Source: CAYNZP01 sp964401835 (GTDB lineage: Bacteria; Planctomycetota; Phycisphaerae; SM23-33). From it: 64,000 nucleotides of DNA. Both the position numbers and the translations under genes were made by a program. Position 1 is the first letter of the stretch. Every line of letters starts with the position of its first letter. Under the pieces are notes generated by a model that saw only the letters and a list, made by a program, of their open reading frames with translations, ran no database searches and had not been told where the DNA came from. Location: assembly GCA_964401835.1 (NCBI GenBank), contig CAYNZP010000008.1, positions 61,118 through 125,117 of the forward strand, in the 5' to 3' direction. Below are positions 1 to 9,522 of this stretch, piece by piece.

Positions 1-219
1 GCCCTTGATGCAATCGCAAGCGGGGATATCGATGCAGGCAACTACGTCTATGCTATCGGCTCGCTGAAGCATGTACCGCAAGCGTTGCAGATGATTGCCG
101 AGAATAAGACTGACGGCAAAATCATCATCTATCCGCACGCCGAGATAGACGAACTTATGCCCGTGACGTATTGGGATGCACAGAAAGAGAAAGATTACCT
201 CAACGAAAGATTGAGCTGA
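1..219 (+). CDS. C-terminal part of a zinc-type alcohol/polyol dehydrogenase (cut by window edge)
   Basis: An open frame runs from base 1 to a TGA at 217-219, giving the last 72 residues of a protein that starts outside the window. The segment HVPQALQMIAENKTDGKIII matches the C-terminal pattern of medium-chain zinc dehydrogenases (sorbitol, threonine or alcohol dehydrogenase type), where a helix of this kind is followed by a GK-hydrophobic strand. The catalytic zinc site would lie upstream and cannot be seen. The next gene starts one base after the stop, so the two are almost certainly co-transcribed. Substrate is unknown; a polyol or sugar role is inferred from the neighbour. Confidence 0.6.
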   Translation, partial: ALDAIASGDIDAGNYVYAIGSLKHVPQALQMIAENKTDGKIIIYPHAEIDELMPVTYWDAQKEKDYLNERLS

Positions 220-220
220 A

Positions 221-1501
221 ATGAGTTTAAATAAAACATTCGTTGGTTTTGGTTTCGGGCCGATTCAGACCGGCTTGTTTCTTTACGAGGCGTATCTGTC
301 CGGCAACTTTAAAAGGTTCGTGGTGTCTGAAGTTGATCAGACACTTGTTGATGCGATAGCCCAAAATGATGGACGATACAACGTGAACATCGCACGCAAG
401 GACCGGATAGACCAGTTCGCATTGGAGGGCATCACACTTTACAACCCTCGTGACGAACAAAGCCGAGAGAAGATAACTCAGGCCATCGCCGAATCCGACG
501 AACTGGCAACTGCCTTGCCCAGCGTAAACATCTATGACGCCGGCGGCGAAACCAGCGTCATAGGCCTTCTTGCCGCGGGCCTGAATCAGCGAGGCAAGTC
601 AAAACCAACCGTTCTTTATGCTGCCGAAAACAACAACCACGCTGCGGAAATTTTCACCGAGAAACTCAACAGCCAACCTGACACATCACACCTTGCCAAC
701 TTTCAGGCATTGAATACTGTCGTCGGTAAAATGAGCGGCATAATAACCGAGCCGGATGTAATCGAGCATCTGAACCTCACTACGATAACACCGGATATTC
801 CGCGTGCGATACTTATCGAAGAATTCAACCGCATATTAATCTCAAAGATTACACTGCCAGGCTATCAGCGAGGAATTGACGTATTCGAGGAAAAAGACGA
901 CCTCTTTCCATTCGAGGAAGCCAAACTCTACGGCCACAATGCAATCCACGCACTAATTGCCTATCTCGCGGACTTGAAGGGCCTGAACACAATCGCCGAC
1001 GCCGGCCGAGGTGAAGAAATAATGTCTATCGCCCGAAAGGCATTCATCGACGAATCCGGCGCCGCGATGATCCACCACAACGGAAAAACCGGCGACAGAC
1101 TTTTCACGCCGGATGGTTATCGCGATTACGCCGAGGATCTTCTTGAACGCATGACTAATCCGAACTTAAACGACCTCGTCAGCCGTGTCGGCCGGGACCA
1201 TCTCCGCAAACTCGGTTACAATGATCGTATCTTTGGTACGATGCGTTTGGCACTGGAAGCAGGCGTCGAGCCGGTCAATCTTGCGTGCGGCGCAGCAGCC
1301 GGTGTTCTGAGCATGATCAAGCGCAAAGACGAGTTACCCGCCATCCCACAAAATCTACCTGCAAGCGATGCGGAACTTTCGCACGAAAGCTTGAAAAAGC
1401 TGCTGGATGAACTATGGGCTGGCGACACTGACGAGAAAGCCTGCAAACTGATCGCACTTACATGGGACGCAACAGAAAAAATCCGGTGCTTCCGCCGTTA
1501 A
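221..1501 (+). CDS. mannitol-dehydrogenase-like NAD(P)-dependent oxidoreductase
   Basis: This 426-residue protein opens with a Rossmann-like segment (FVGFGFGPIQTGLF, about residues 7-20) followed by a strand ending in an acidic pair (SEVD, 36-39), as in polyol 5-dehydrogenases of the mannitol-1-phosphate/mannitol dehydrogenase superfamily. AAENNNHA near residue 134 resembles the conserved catalytic-domain entry AENxxxA of that group. It follows the preceding dehydrogenase by one base, so both probably act in one sugar or polyol interconversion. The family assignment rests on the N-terminal fold and the AENNN motif; the exact substrate is not readable. A terminator-like hairpin follows the stop. 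Confidence 0.6.
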   Translation: MSLNKTFVGFGFGPIQTGLFLYEAYLSGNFKRFVVSEVDQTLVDAIAQNDGRYNVNIARKDRIDQFALEGITLYNPRDEQSREKITQAIAESDELATALPSVNIYDAGGETSVIGLLAAGLNQRGKSKPTVLYAAENNNHAAEIFTEKLNSQPDTSHLANFQALNTVVGKMSGIITEPDVIEHLNLTTITPDIPRAILIEEFNRILISKITLPGYQRGIDVFEEKDDLFPFEEAKLYGHNAIHALIAYLADLKGLNTIADAGRGEEIMSIARKAFIDESGAAMIHHNGKTGDRLFTPDGYRDYAEDLLERMTNPNLNDLVSRVGRDHLRKLGYNDRIFGTMRLALEAGVEPVNLACGAAAGVLSMIKRKDELPAIPQNLPASDAELSHESLKKLLDELWAGDTDEKACKLIALTWDATEKIRCFRR

Positions 1502-1507
1502 CTGATA

Positions 1508-1540
1508 CGGGAGGTTACTTTTCGGGCCGCCCCTTTTTGT
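1508..1540 (+). terminator. probable rho-independent terminator after the dehydrogenase pair
   Basis: GGGAGG and CCGCCC can pair with one internal mismatch across a short loop, and the stem is followed directly by CTTTTTGTTT. It begins 7 bases after the dehydrogenase stop codon and separates that unit from fba. The stem is short, so the call is moderate. Confidence 0.45.
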
Positions 1541-1722
1541 TTGGATTCTTCCTCAAAAGCATATTTCTAACGTTGTGTGCAATCGCCCTTTAAGTAATCG
1601 CTCATTTTTTAAAAAATCCTTTTCGAGTGGGCCTTCCATGCCTATAATGCCACGCTCTTTAAGACGATTTGCGGTTTTACTGAGTTTTAATGAACTCCAG
1701 ACAGGGAAAAAGAGGAAAAAAA

Positions 1723-2739
1723 ATGTTAGTACCAATGCGAATACTGTTAGATCACGCCGCCGAGAACAACTACGGCGTAGTTGCCCTTAACGTCAACAAC
1801 ATGGAGCAGATCCAGGCGATCATGATGGCTGCCCAGGAAACCGATTCTCCGGTTATCATCCAGGCCTCTCGTGGCGCTCGCAGCTACAGTAACGACGCTT
1901 ATCTGCGTCACCTAATACTGGCCGCTGCAGAGCTCAACCCAACCATTCCTATCGCCATGCACCTTGACCACGGCAATAGCTTTGAAACTTGCGAAAGTGC
2001 AATCCAGCAGGGCTTCACCTCGGTGATGATGGACGGTTCACTCTCCGAAGACGGCAAGATTCCAAGCAGCTATGAATACAACGCTGAACTTACAAGAAAA
2101 GTCGTCGATGCAGCCCACGCCGTTGGCGTCAGCGTCGAAGGCGAAATTGGCGCCCTTGGCGGCATTGAGGATGGACACGGTGCAGGCCTGAGCGAAGAAG
2201 AGGCACAGGAACACCTCACCAACCCGGACCAGGCTGAGCAGTTCGTAGCCGACACAGGCGTTGATGCATTGGCAGTTGCCATAGGAACCAGCCACGGTGC
2301 CTATAAATTCAAAAAGAAGCCGACCGGCGATGTTCTCAAGATGGACCTTATCGAGGAAATCCACCGCCGTCTGCCCAACACTCACCTAGTCATGCACGGC
2401 TCTTCAAGCGTTCCACAGGAACTGCAGGACATCATCAATCAGTATGGCGGAAAGCTCAACCCGACCTACGGTGTGCCTGTTGAGCAGATTCAAAAAGGCA
2501 TTCAAAATGGCGTCCGAAAGGTTAATGTCGATACTGACAACCGCTTGGCGATTACCGGCGCGATTCGCAAAGTATTTTCCGAAAGCCCGGAAAAGTTCGA
2601 CCCGAGAGCCTACCTCAAACCCGCACGTGAAGCCATGAAGGAACTCTGCGTCTCTCGCATGACAGCTTTCGGACAGGCTGGCAACGCTGGTAAGATAAAA
2701 CCTGTAACCTGTAAAGAAATGGTCGACTTCTACAAATAA
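1723..2739 (+). CDS. fba: class II fructose-bisphosphate aldolase (zinc type)
   Basis: Interconverts fructose 1,6-bisphosphate with glyceraldehyde 3-phosphate and dihydroxyacetone phosphate in cytosolic glycolysis/gluconeogenesis. The 338-residue product carries the family's zinc and substrate motifs in order: HLDHGNS, a MDGS turn, EGEIGALGG, GTSHGAYK and MHGSSS, then GVRKVNVDTD. This corresponds to the long form of class II aldolase. The ATG at 1723 is chosen over the in-frame ATG at 1690 because AGAGG lies 8 bases upstream and the fold starts at MLVPMRILLDHA. A good TATAAT-like box lies near 1642 but its -35 is weak. The gene appears monocistronic and ends at a bidirectional terminator shared with tyrS. 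Confidence 0.95.
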   Translation: MLVPMRILLDHAAENNYGVVALNVNNMEQIQAIMMAAQETDSPVIIQASRGARSYSNDAYLRHLILAAAELNPTIPIAMHLDHGNSFETCESAIQQGFTSVMMDGSLSEDGKIPSSYEYNAELTRKVVDAAHAVGVSVEGEIGALGGIEDGHGAGLSEEEAQEHLTNPDQAEQFVADTGVDALAVAIGTSHGAYKFKKKPTGDVLKMDLIEEIHRRLPNTHLVMHGSSSVPQELQDIINQYGGKLNPTYGVPVEQIQKGIQNGVRKVNVDTDNRLAITGAIRKVFSESPEKFDPRAYLKPAREAMKELCVSRMTAFGQAGNAGKIKPVTCKEMVDFYK

Positions 2740-2760
2740 AAATGACTGATTAAGCGCATT

Positions 2761-2799
2761 AAAAAGGCCCATGGCATTTACCACGGGCTTTTTTTTTAT
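2761..2799. terminator. bidirectional terminator between fba and tyrS
   Basis: GCCCATGG and CCACGGGC form a stem with one mismatch. A run of nine T follows on the plus strand, and a run of A on the left gives T on the minus strand. It sits between two convergent genes, 22 bases after fba and 12 bases after tyrS. Confidence 0.8.
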
Positions 2800-2810
2800 T
2801 CATTAAAAAC

Positions 2811-4031
2811 CTACTTGGTTACAATCTTACCGAATCGCCGTTTGCCGACCTTCAAAACCTGGCCTGTTTGCAATTCAACTTCACCATCGATATCAGTAAC
2901 CTTAACATCATCGATACTAACGGCATTCTGTTGTACTAACCGCCTTGCTTCACCTTTGGATTTTGCAAATCCAGCCAAGGTGATAAGTTCGATGATATTC
3001 ATCTTTGTATCCGAAACAGTCACCTCAGGTATATCCGTTGGTGTTTTCTTGGCTGCGAATACGCGGTCGAACTCGTCTGCTGCGGCCTCTGCTGCTTCCT
3101 TGCCGTGATAGGTTTCAACAATCATTTTAGCAAGCGTAACCTTGGCCTGGCGGGGGTGCGTCTTGTCCGGATTGACAAGGACATCTATTTGCTTACGAGA
3201 CAGTTCTGTAAGCAGTGTAAAATAATTCTCCATCAGTGAATCGGGAATTGACATGACCTTACCGAACATATCGTTGGGCTCATCGGTTATGCCGATGTAA
3301 TTGCCCTTGGACTTGCTCATTTTTTCTGTGCCATCAAGGCCTACCAGAAGCGGGAACATCATGACGATCTGCCTTGACTGCCCGGCATTTTCCTGAAGTT
3401 GCCTGCCGACAAGGTTGTTGAATGTCTGATCTGTTCCGCCAAGTTCAACATCCGCCTCGATGCAAACGCTATCGTAACCCTGCATAAGAGGATAAAAGAA
3501 CTCATGCACACCGATAGGGGCGCCAGCCTTAAAGCGAATCTCGAAAGTGTCGCGTTCCATCATCCTGGCGACCGTCATCTGGGCTGAAAGCTTGAGGATG
3601 TCGGCAAGATTAAGCTTTTCCAGCCATTCACTGTTGTAGCGAATCTCGATTTTATCTTCGGAAGTATCGAGCACTTTTGCCGCCTGTTGGACATATGTTT
3701 CGGCGTTTTCTTTTATCTGCTCCGGAGAGAGCATGGGGCGGGTCTTGTTCGTGCCGGAAGGATCGCCGATACGGGCTGTGTAATCGCCAATAATCAACAC
3801 AGCCTTGTGGCCAAGGTCCTGGAAGCGTCGTACGGCTTTTAGCTGGACGGTATGGCCCAGATGGATATCCGGAGCGGTCGGGTCCAGCCCGAGCTTTATT
3901 CGCAATTGGGCTGAGTTTTCGGATGCTTTTTTCAGCCGCGTCAGGAGTTCTTCCTGACTGAAGAGCGCCTCGCAGCCACGCGTCAGGAATAAAACCTGAT
4001 CCTGTAATTCTTTTTCACTTAATTTGCTCAT
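2811..4031 (-). CDS. tyrS: tyrosyl-tRNA synthetase
   Basis: Charges tRNA-Tyr in the cytoplasm. The class I signature appears as HLGH at residues 57-60 and KMSKS near residue 230, with a C-terminal S4-like RNA-binding stretch (SKGEARRLVQQNAVSIDD) at the end. Length is 406 residues from the ATG at 4031, normal for bacterial TyrRS. The frame stays open 25 codons further upstream, but that extension is hydrophobic and unlike the family, so the internal ATG is preferred. It lies alone on the minus strand, divergent from a lipoprotein gene. I see no T-box element upstream. Confidence 0.96.
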   Translation of the reverse strand: MSKLSEKELQDQVLFLTRGCEALFSQEELLTRLKKASENSAQLRIKLGLDPTAPDIHLGHTVQLKAVRRFQDLGHKAVLIIGDYTARIGDPSGTNKTRPMLSPEQIKENAETYVQQAAKVLDTSEDKIEIRYNSEWLEKLNLADILKLSAQMTVARMMERDTFEIRFKAGAPIGVHEFFYPLMQGYDSVCIEADVELGGTDQTFNNLVGRQLQENAGQSRQIVMMFPLLVGLDGTEKMSKSKGNYIGITDEPNDMFGKVMSIPDSLMENYFTLLTELSRKQIDVLVNPDKTHPRQAKVTLAKMIVETYHGKEAAEAAADEFDRVFAAKKTPTDIPEVTVSDTKMNIIELITLAGFAKSKGEARRLVQQNAVSIDDVKVTDIDGEVELQTGQVLKVGKRRFGKIVTK

Positions 4032-4175
4032 AAGGCCGATGAGTCTAACCAGAGTAAAAGAAATTTGCAACAAACGCTGTAAGCAATATATTGTGTGCTT
4101 GCTCATTTGGCGGTTGTGATATTAAAATCCAACGCCGGGTTCTTTCTATATCGATAAAAAGGCATGAAAGTGATT

Positions 4176-5660
4176 ATGAAAACGACGAGATTATTAATTC
4201 CATTATTGGTTTTTTCCGCATTTTTTACCGGGTGTGTCCAGCAGGTCCCCGAAACACCGAGCAATCTGGTCGAATACCACAACCAGCAGCGGACAAATCC
4301 GGATGCGTATCCCGAGCGAACCATCCTGCTTTATAACCTTCAGCGGGTCCTGGATAGCGACATCGAGACATCCGACCGTGTTCACTCTATGGAACTTGTA
4401 ACCTACCTTGGTGGTGAGGACGAATCTGTCCATGCACAGCTGGCAGAGATATTGGCAAAGCCCAACACGCCGCCGGAGCTCAACCAGGCTGTGTTGGAAT
4501 TTCTGCTCAAGAAAGATTACCCACATGTAGCAGCCTACGTCGTAAAGGCTCTTCCTCAGGCCAAGCCGGGCAGCGAAATGCGACAAGCCATGCTGGATTG
4601 GCTGGCTAAGCATCCTCGCGGAGATGTACTTGCCGAGGTCGTCAAGCTTTGGGCACAGGAGCCCTCCAGCACCAGCCCGAACGAGCCAAGATTCAGACAC
4701 CTTGTTGAACGCATGAGCGGAAGGCAGTGGGATCAGGCCCTTATTGACGGCATTAACACGCCGATTTTCTTCGCACGCGGGTCTGCCCTGAAGGTTCTTA
4801 CTGAGAGAATCCCTGTTAAGATACTCAAGGCCAGGATATCCAAGGCAACACCTCGTACGGATGCGATGAAGGTCTTGCACGCCTTTATTTACAGGTTCGA
4901 CTATATTCCGGTCAACGGCCAGCAGTTTGCCACGGCAGCATCACTTTCAGCCAAAAAGTGGAGCGTAATGGATGATGCAGCCAAGCTTTCCAGCAAATGG
5001 CAGGAGAGTTACGGCTACCGTTTCGACATTCGTGACTTCCACCTTTTGAGCGAGCTTTCACGAGACCCGCTCCGCAAGATGCTCAGACGAACGCAGATAG
5101 CCCTTGAATTGGGACAGGAATTCGGCGCGCGTCGGCATGTCAAGCATATCCCTTCTAGGCTCGGCGCCGAAGATGACTATAACGACCGCTTCTGGCCACA
5201 GGTTGAAAGCCTCACCATGGCTGACCTTTGGAACCTGTACCTGCTTAACGAGATGCTCTCCAGCCCGAGAGTGCAACTGGCTTTGAAGGTTATGGGCGAC
5301 CTTGACCGACGAGACAGAAGAAACGCCTGGGGCGGCCTTGTTTCATACGAAAACGGCAAGGCCGAAGCCAAGATTTATCCGTCTGACCAGACAAATGTCC
5401 AAAGCAGCGACACTCGTTATATAATCTCTAAACAGGCCGCTAAGGAAGGGCGGGACTCATTGTGCCGCTTCTCGGCCCATTTCAGCCAGCAAGCCAATTC
5501 ACAGCAGGCCGGGCCGGGAATTGAAGAACTGCAGGACGCCAAAGAAAACAATTTCTACGGATTGGTACTGACCAGCATAGGTCCGGACGAATTCTGTGCG
5601 CATTACTTCAATCCGGATGGAACTGTCGTTTCAATGGGAACATACCCGTTCGGAAAATAA
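4176..5660 (+). CDS. uncharacterised lipoprotein, helical-repeat-like
   Basis: Function not recognised. The N-terminus is a lipoprotein signal: basic MKTTR, a hydrophobic stretch and the lipobox FFTGC, so the mature protein should be lipid-anchored on an envelope membrane. The first half is rich in short amphipathic helices and looks HEAT-like by eye; the second half contains many charged and aromatic residues without a known motif. Another in-frame ATG lies at 4164, but a poly-A/GG Shine-Dalgarno would then be only one base away; the ATG at 4176 gives the better signal peptide. It stands between tyrS (divergent) and the BFN gene (convergent) with no operon partner. Confidence 0.75.
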   Translation: MKTTRLLIPLLVFSAFFTGCVQQVPETPSNLVEYHNQQRTNPDAYPERTILLYNLQRVLDSDIETSDRVHSMELVTYLGGEDESVHAQLAEILAKPNTPPELNQAVLEFLLKKDYPHVAAYVVKALPQAKPGSEMRQAMLDWLAKHPRGDVLAEVVKLWAQEPSSTSPNEPRFRHLVERMSGRQWDQALIDGINTPIFFARGSALKVLTERIPVKILKARISKATPRTDAMKVLHAFIYRFDYIPVNGQQFATAASLSAKKWSVMDDAAKLSSKWQESYGYRFDIRDFHLLSELSRDPLRKMLRRTQIALELGQEFGARRHVKHIPSRLGAEDDYNDRFWPQVESLTMADLWNLYLLNEMLSSPRVQLALKVMGDLDRRDRRNAWGGLVSYENGKAEAKIYPSDQTNVQSSDTRYIISKQAAKEGRDSLCRFSAHFSQQANSQQAGPGIEELQDAKENNFYGLVLTSIGPDEFCAHYFNPDGTVVSMGTYPFGK

Positions 5661-5672
5661 GAAAACCTGAGC

Positions 5673-6272
5673 CTACTCGACCTTTTTCAGGACGCGTTCT
5701 ATCGCCTCGTACTCGGTCTGCATCTCGTTGAGTTTCGTGCGATGTTCCTGAAGCACTTCTTCGGGCGTGTTTGTCAGGTAATCATTATCGCCAAGCTGAT
5801 CGGAGAGCAGGGAAATCTGGCCGGCCAAAAGTTCCATTCTCTTTTTTAGCAGTTCGATGCGATCGTTCTGGCTTGGCGTAGCCATGACCGTATCGAACAC
5901 ATGTTCAGCGACATAGAAGGGCACGTCCAAGCCGACACCAAGTGCAATGGCATCGCTGGGGCGTGAATCGATTTCAATCATCTCGCCGTCTAGGCTGATA
6001 AAGAGTTTTGCGATAAAGGTATGTTCGTGAAGATCGCTTATGACTACTTTTTGCACCTCACCACCCATCTCCTTTATAACGCTTCCAAGGAGATCGTGGG
6101 TCATCGGCCGGGGAGTTTGCATTCCCTTCAGGCGACGATCGATTGCCATAGCTTCGCTTATACCAATGAGAATGGGAAAATTCCGCTCACCGTCTTTCTC
6201 ACGGAGGAAGATTACCTGCTGATCCCCAAGTTCCGTTATGAGGATGCGCGACAGTTCAACGGGCACGTCCAT
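5673..6272 (-). CDS. bifunctional nuclease (BFN/DUF151) family protein
   Basis: The first 130 residues match the BFN/DUF151 family: VFLREKDGERNFPI-like opening, IGISEAMAI, then SRPSDAIALGVGLDVPFYV, the most conserved block of the family. Members have been reported as nucleases or stress-linked proteins, but biochemical data are few. The C-terminal 60 residues form a charged helix with a UVR-like pattern, common in planctomycete and other bacterial BFN proteins. The gene is 95 bases downstream of valS on the same strand and may be the last gene of the cimA-valS unit. Confidence 0.85.
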   Translation of the reverse strand: MDVPVELSRILITELGDQQVIFLREKDGERNFPILIGISEAMAIDRRLKGMQTPRPMTHDLLGSVIKEMGGEVQKVVISDLHEHTFIAKLFISLDGEMIEIDSRPSDAIALGVGLDVPFYVAEHVFDTVMATPSQNDRIELLKKRMELLAGQISLLSDQLGDNDYLTNTPEEVLQEHRTKLNEMQTEYEAIERVLKKVE

Positions 6273-6367
6273 TTTGCGATCCTCTAAAAATTAAATAGTC
6301 TTAATGTATTCTATTAAGCCCACTTGGCTGCTGCAAATAAATGGGCCTAACCGGGCCGAATCCCCAG

Positions 6368-9300
6368 CTATTCCAGGCTTTCCAAAGACTCCAAAACCGC
6401 TGCCAGCTCTGCCTTTAGGGCTTCGCAGCGATGGCGTTCTTTTTCGATAACTTCCTGGGGCGCTTTTTCGAGGAAATTTTCGTTGCCGAGTTTTGCCTCA
6501 ATAGACTTAATGCCGCGCTGGAGGGTTTCCTTATGCTTTGTCAGGCGGACAACTTCAGCATCACGGTCGATGATATCCAATACATAAAGTTTTATACCAC
6601 CAGCCGTAACGGCGGAAGCATTGGCAGGTGGGCTCACTGGTTCGCTGGAGACCTTTAACTCGCCCAACGCAGCCTGCGATGTAAGAAGGTCGACGTTGTC
6701 GCCTACCATCCCAGCCATCTGAGGAGTTACTTCGATAATCGCATCGACCTTCTGGCTGGGGGCTACCTCGTGTTGTTTGCGGACATTTCTGACCTTGCGG
6801 ATAAGCTCAGCCATCAGCGTGAAGTTTTCTTCTGCAGCTTTGTTGATAAAGGCAGAATCAGCCTGCGGCCATTGTGCCCTTATCAGCATGGGCTCAGCAG
6901 CAATGTCGCCGGGGCCTCGCGATGGTGCGATGGAATTCAGCGAGGCCCAAATCTGTTCCGTGATAAACGGACAGACCGGATGCAGAAGTCGCAGGAAAAC
7001 ATCAAGGCAATGGGCAACAATCGCCTTGGGCGCGTTTTCACCGGAGTTAATCCGTGTCTTGATTATTTCCAGATACCAGTCGCAAAGTTCGTCCCACATG
7101 AAGTGGTAAAGCGTATCGCAAACCTCATTAAACCTGTAACTCGACATGGCGCTGGTAACATCACGAACAGTTGCCTGCAGGCGGCTGAGTATCCAGGCGT
7201 CGGCAAGGTTTTTGGTCGGATGTATTTCTCCCCAGGTGGGAATGCCCTTCAGGTTCATCATCGCAAAACGCGAAGCGTTCCAGAGTTTGTTGCAGAAGTT
7301 CCTGCCGACGTCGAACTTCGGGCTGGTGTTTACACGTCTGCCGTCGGGAAGGTCCATTTCCTCCACCGGCATGCGGACATCCTGCGTCTGGGTCGTCATC
7401 GCTGCAAGCGTGTACCGCATCGCGTCGGCACCGTGCGAGTCGATAATATCCAGCGGGTCGATGCCGTTGCCGAGGCTCTTGGACATCTTGCGTCCTTCGC
7501 CATCCTGGATCATCGCGTGAATAAATACGTCGGTAAAGGGGATATCGCCCGCACAATACTGGCCCATCATGACCATGCGTGACACCCACAGCGTGATTAT
7601 CTCACGGGCTGTGCAGAGCAAATCGCCCGGATAATACTTATTAACTTCTGGCGTATCTTCCGGCCAACCCAGCGTACTGAAAGGCCAAAGTGCACTGCTG
7701 AACCATGTATCGAGAACGTCTGGGTCTTGTTTAAACTCGGAAATTAAATCTTTTACTTTATGGGCAGCGGTACCTGCTTCTTTACTTGGGAATTCGGGAG
7801 ATGCTCGATAAGGTGCTTCTTCCCCAGGAGTATGGTTGCGAGCTTGATAAAGCTCAAAAAGCTGCTCGATTTTGTGCAGGGCGCTATCAGCACTACTTCC
7901 ATTTGTGCATATATAAAACTCCCATCTTTCACCCACTACACTAACATGTTTAGCCAAGAAAGAGTTATGGGGCAAATTCATCAATTTTGCATAGTCATCT
8001 AATCTCTTATTGAGAGTGTTGATATATGCATCAGAATCCTCAGCAGCGCAAATAAAATCGTCGTTGGCAGAAGGAACCATAGGTTCTAAGTACCATACCG
8101 GTATCTGGTGACCCCACCAGAGTTGTCGGCTTATTGGCCAATCGCGGAGGTTTTCGAGCCATGTTTGATAGGTCTTGGCATATCTTTCGGGCACGAATTT
8201 AACCCGGCCGTCAAGCAGGGGCTTTAGCGCCAGGCCGGCAAGTGAATTTACAGGCACATCCGTATCTTCAATAAGGCCCTCGTCGGGCATTGTCGGAATC
8301 GGCTTTTTGACGGCTACATACCACTGGTCGGACAGATATGGCTCGATCGGCACGTGGCTGCGGTAGCTGTGGCCGACCGGATGAGTGTACTGGCGGACAT
8401 CTTCGAGGAGGTTTTCCTTGCGGAACCATTCGACGATTGCTTCGCGTGCTTCGAAACGGTCCATGCCCAAAAGAATTTCGGCATCGCTTTCGGCAGCGTC
8501 TTCCCAGCCGTACTTATCGGAAATGCTGCCATCGGGGGCCATGACGTTGATAATCGGCAGGTCATGGCGTTGACCTATCTGCCAGTCGTCCGGGTCGTGG
8601 GCCGGCGTTACCTTTAAAAAGCCCGTCGAGAAACGCGCCTTCTCATCTTCGCTTTCCGGGTCGGGCAATACAACGTGCTCGTCGGCAATGATCGGAATCT
8701 TTCGGCCGACTATCGGCAGGCGAACCATCTGGCCAACAAGCAACTCCGCACGCGGGTCGGAAGGGTTCATCGCAACGGCTGTGTCGCCCAGCATCGTCTC
8801 GGGGCGTGTAGTAGCGACGGTGACATGTTCTATTTTGCAGCCGTCAATTTCCACCGGCTTGACAAGTGGATATTGCAAATACCAGAAGTTTCCGGCAACG
8901 TCCTCGTGTTCGACCTCGTCATCGGCCAGTACTGTTTGCGTTGCGGGGTCCCAGTTTACCAGTCGCTTTCCGCGGTAAATCAGGCCGTCTTTGAATAACT
9001 TGAAGAAAGTCTCCCGCACAGCCCGTGCGCAGGTATCGTCCATGGTAAAACGAGTGCGGTCCCAGTCGCACGAGCAACCCATAAGTTTTAGCTGGTTGAG
9101 AATGCGCTGTTCGTACTCATCCTTCCATGCCTGAACGCGGCCTACAAATTCTTCTCGCTCGAAATCGGTGCGGCGTTTGCCTTCCTCGGCGAGTATCCGT
9201 TTTTCGACTACGGTCTGCGTAGCGATGCCGGCATGGTCCGTGCCGGGCATCCAAAGCGTATTAAACTGACCCATACGCTTGTAGCGAATAAGAACGTCCT

Positions 9301-9484
9301 GCAGTGTATTATTGAGCGCATGGCCAAGGTGCAGCGGAGCTGTCACGTTGGGCGGGGGGATAACGATGCAGTACTTCCGCCTTTGGTCGGTTGGGTCTGC
9401 CGCGAACGAGCCAGCCTCAATCCAACTTTTGTAAACCTCTTGCTCTACGCTTTTGGAATTATAAACTTTGTCTAATTCAGCCAT
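6368..9484 (-). CDS. valS: valyl-tRNA synthetase with an unusual internal insertion
   Basis: Charges tRNA-Val and edits mischarged threonine. HLGH is at residues 52-55 within PPPNVTAPLHLGH, the editing domain has TTRPETMLGD, and KMSKSLGNG is near residue 665; the C-terminal tail is the coiled-coil arm typical of ValRS (LTKHKETLQRGIKSIEAKLG). At 1038 residues it is longer than most bacterial ValRS. The excess sits between VWYLEPM and QDPDVLDTWFSS (about 7735-8085), where homologues have a much shorter link; the DNA there looks A/T-richer than its flanks while staying in frame. Only 38 bases separate it from cimA upstream, so it should share the Ile/Val leader attenuator. Confidence 0.95.
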   Translation of the reverse strand: MAELDKVYNSKSVEQEVYKSWIEAGSFAADPTDQRRKYCIVIPPPNVTAPLHLGHALNNTLQDVLIRYKRMGQFNTLWMPGTDHAGIATQTVVEKRILAEEGKRRTDFEREEFVGRVQAWKDEYEQRILNQLKLMGCSCDWDRTRFTMDDTCARAVRETFFKLFKDGLIYRGKRLVNWDPATQTVLADDEVEHEDVAGNFWYLQYPLVKPVEIDGCKIEHVTVATTRPETMLGDTAVAMNPSDPRAELLVGQMVRLPIVGRKIPIIADEHVVLPDPESEDEKARFSTGFLKVTPAHDPDDWQIGQRHDLPIINVMAPDGSISDKYGWEDAAESDAEILLGMDRFEAREAIVEWFRKENLLEDVRQYTHPVGHSYRSHVPIEPYLSDQWYVAVKKPIPTMPDEGLIEDTDVPVNSLAGLALKPLLDGRVKFVPERYAKTYQTWLENLRDWPISRQLWWGHQIPVWYLEPMVPSANDDFICAAEDSDAYINTLNKRLDDYAKLMNLPHNSFLAKHVSVVGERWEFYICTNGSSADSALHKIEQLFELYQARNHTPGEEAPYRASPEFPSKEAGTAAHKVKDLISEFKQDPDVLDTWFSSALWPFSTLGWPEDTPEVNKYYPGDLLCTAREIITLWVSRMVMMGQYCAGDIPFTDVFIHAMIQDGEGRKMSKSLGNGIDPLDIIDSHGADAMRYTLAAMTTQTQDVRMPVEEMDLPDGRRVNTSPKFDVGRNFCNKLWNASRFAMMNLKGIPTWGEIHPTKNLADAWILSRLQATVRDVTSAMSSYRFNEVCDTLYHFMWDELCDWYLEIIKTRINSGENAPKAIVAHCLDVFLRLLHPVCPFITEQIWASLNSIAPSRGPGDIAAEPMLIRAQWPQADSAFINKAAEENFTLMAELIRKVRNVRKQHEVAPSQKVDAIIEVTPQMAGMVGDNVDLLTSQAALGELKVSSEPVSPPANASAVTAGGIKLYVLDIIDRDAEVVRLTKHKETLQRGIKSIEAKLGNENFLEKAPQEVIEKERHRCEALKAELAAVLESLESLE

Positions 9485-9522
9485 GCTTTTTTAATACCGT
9501 TAACTCGTTAATTCAAAGAAGA

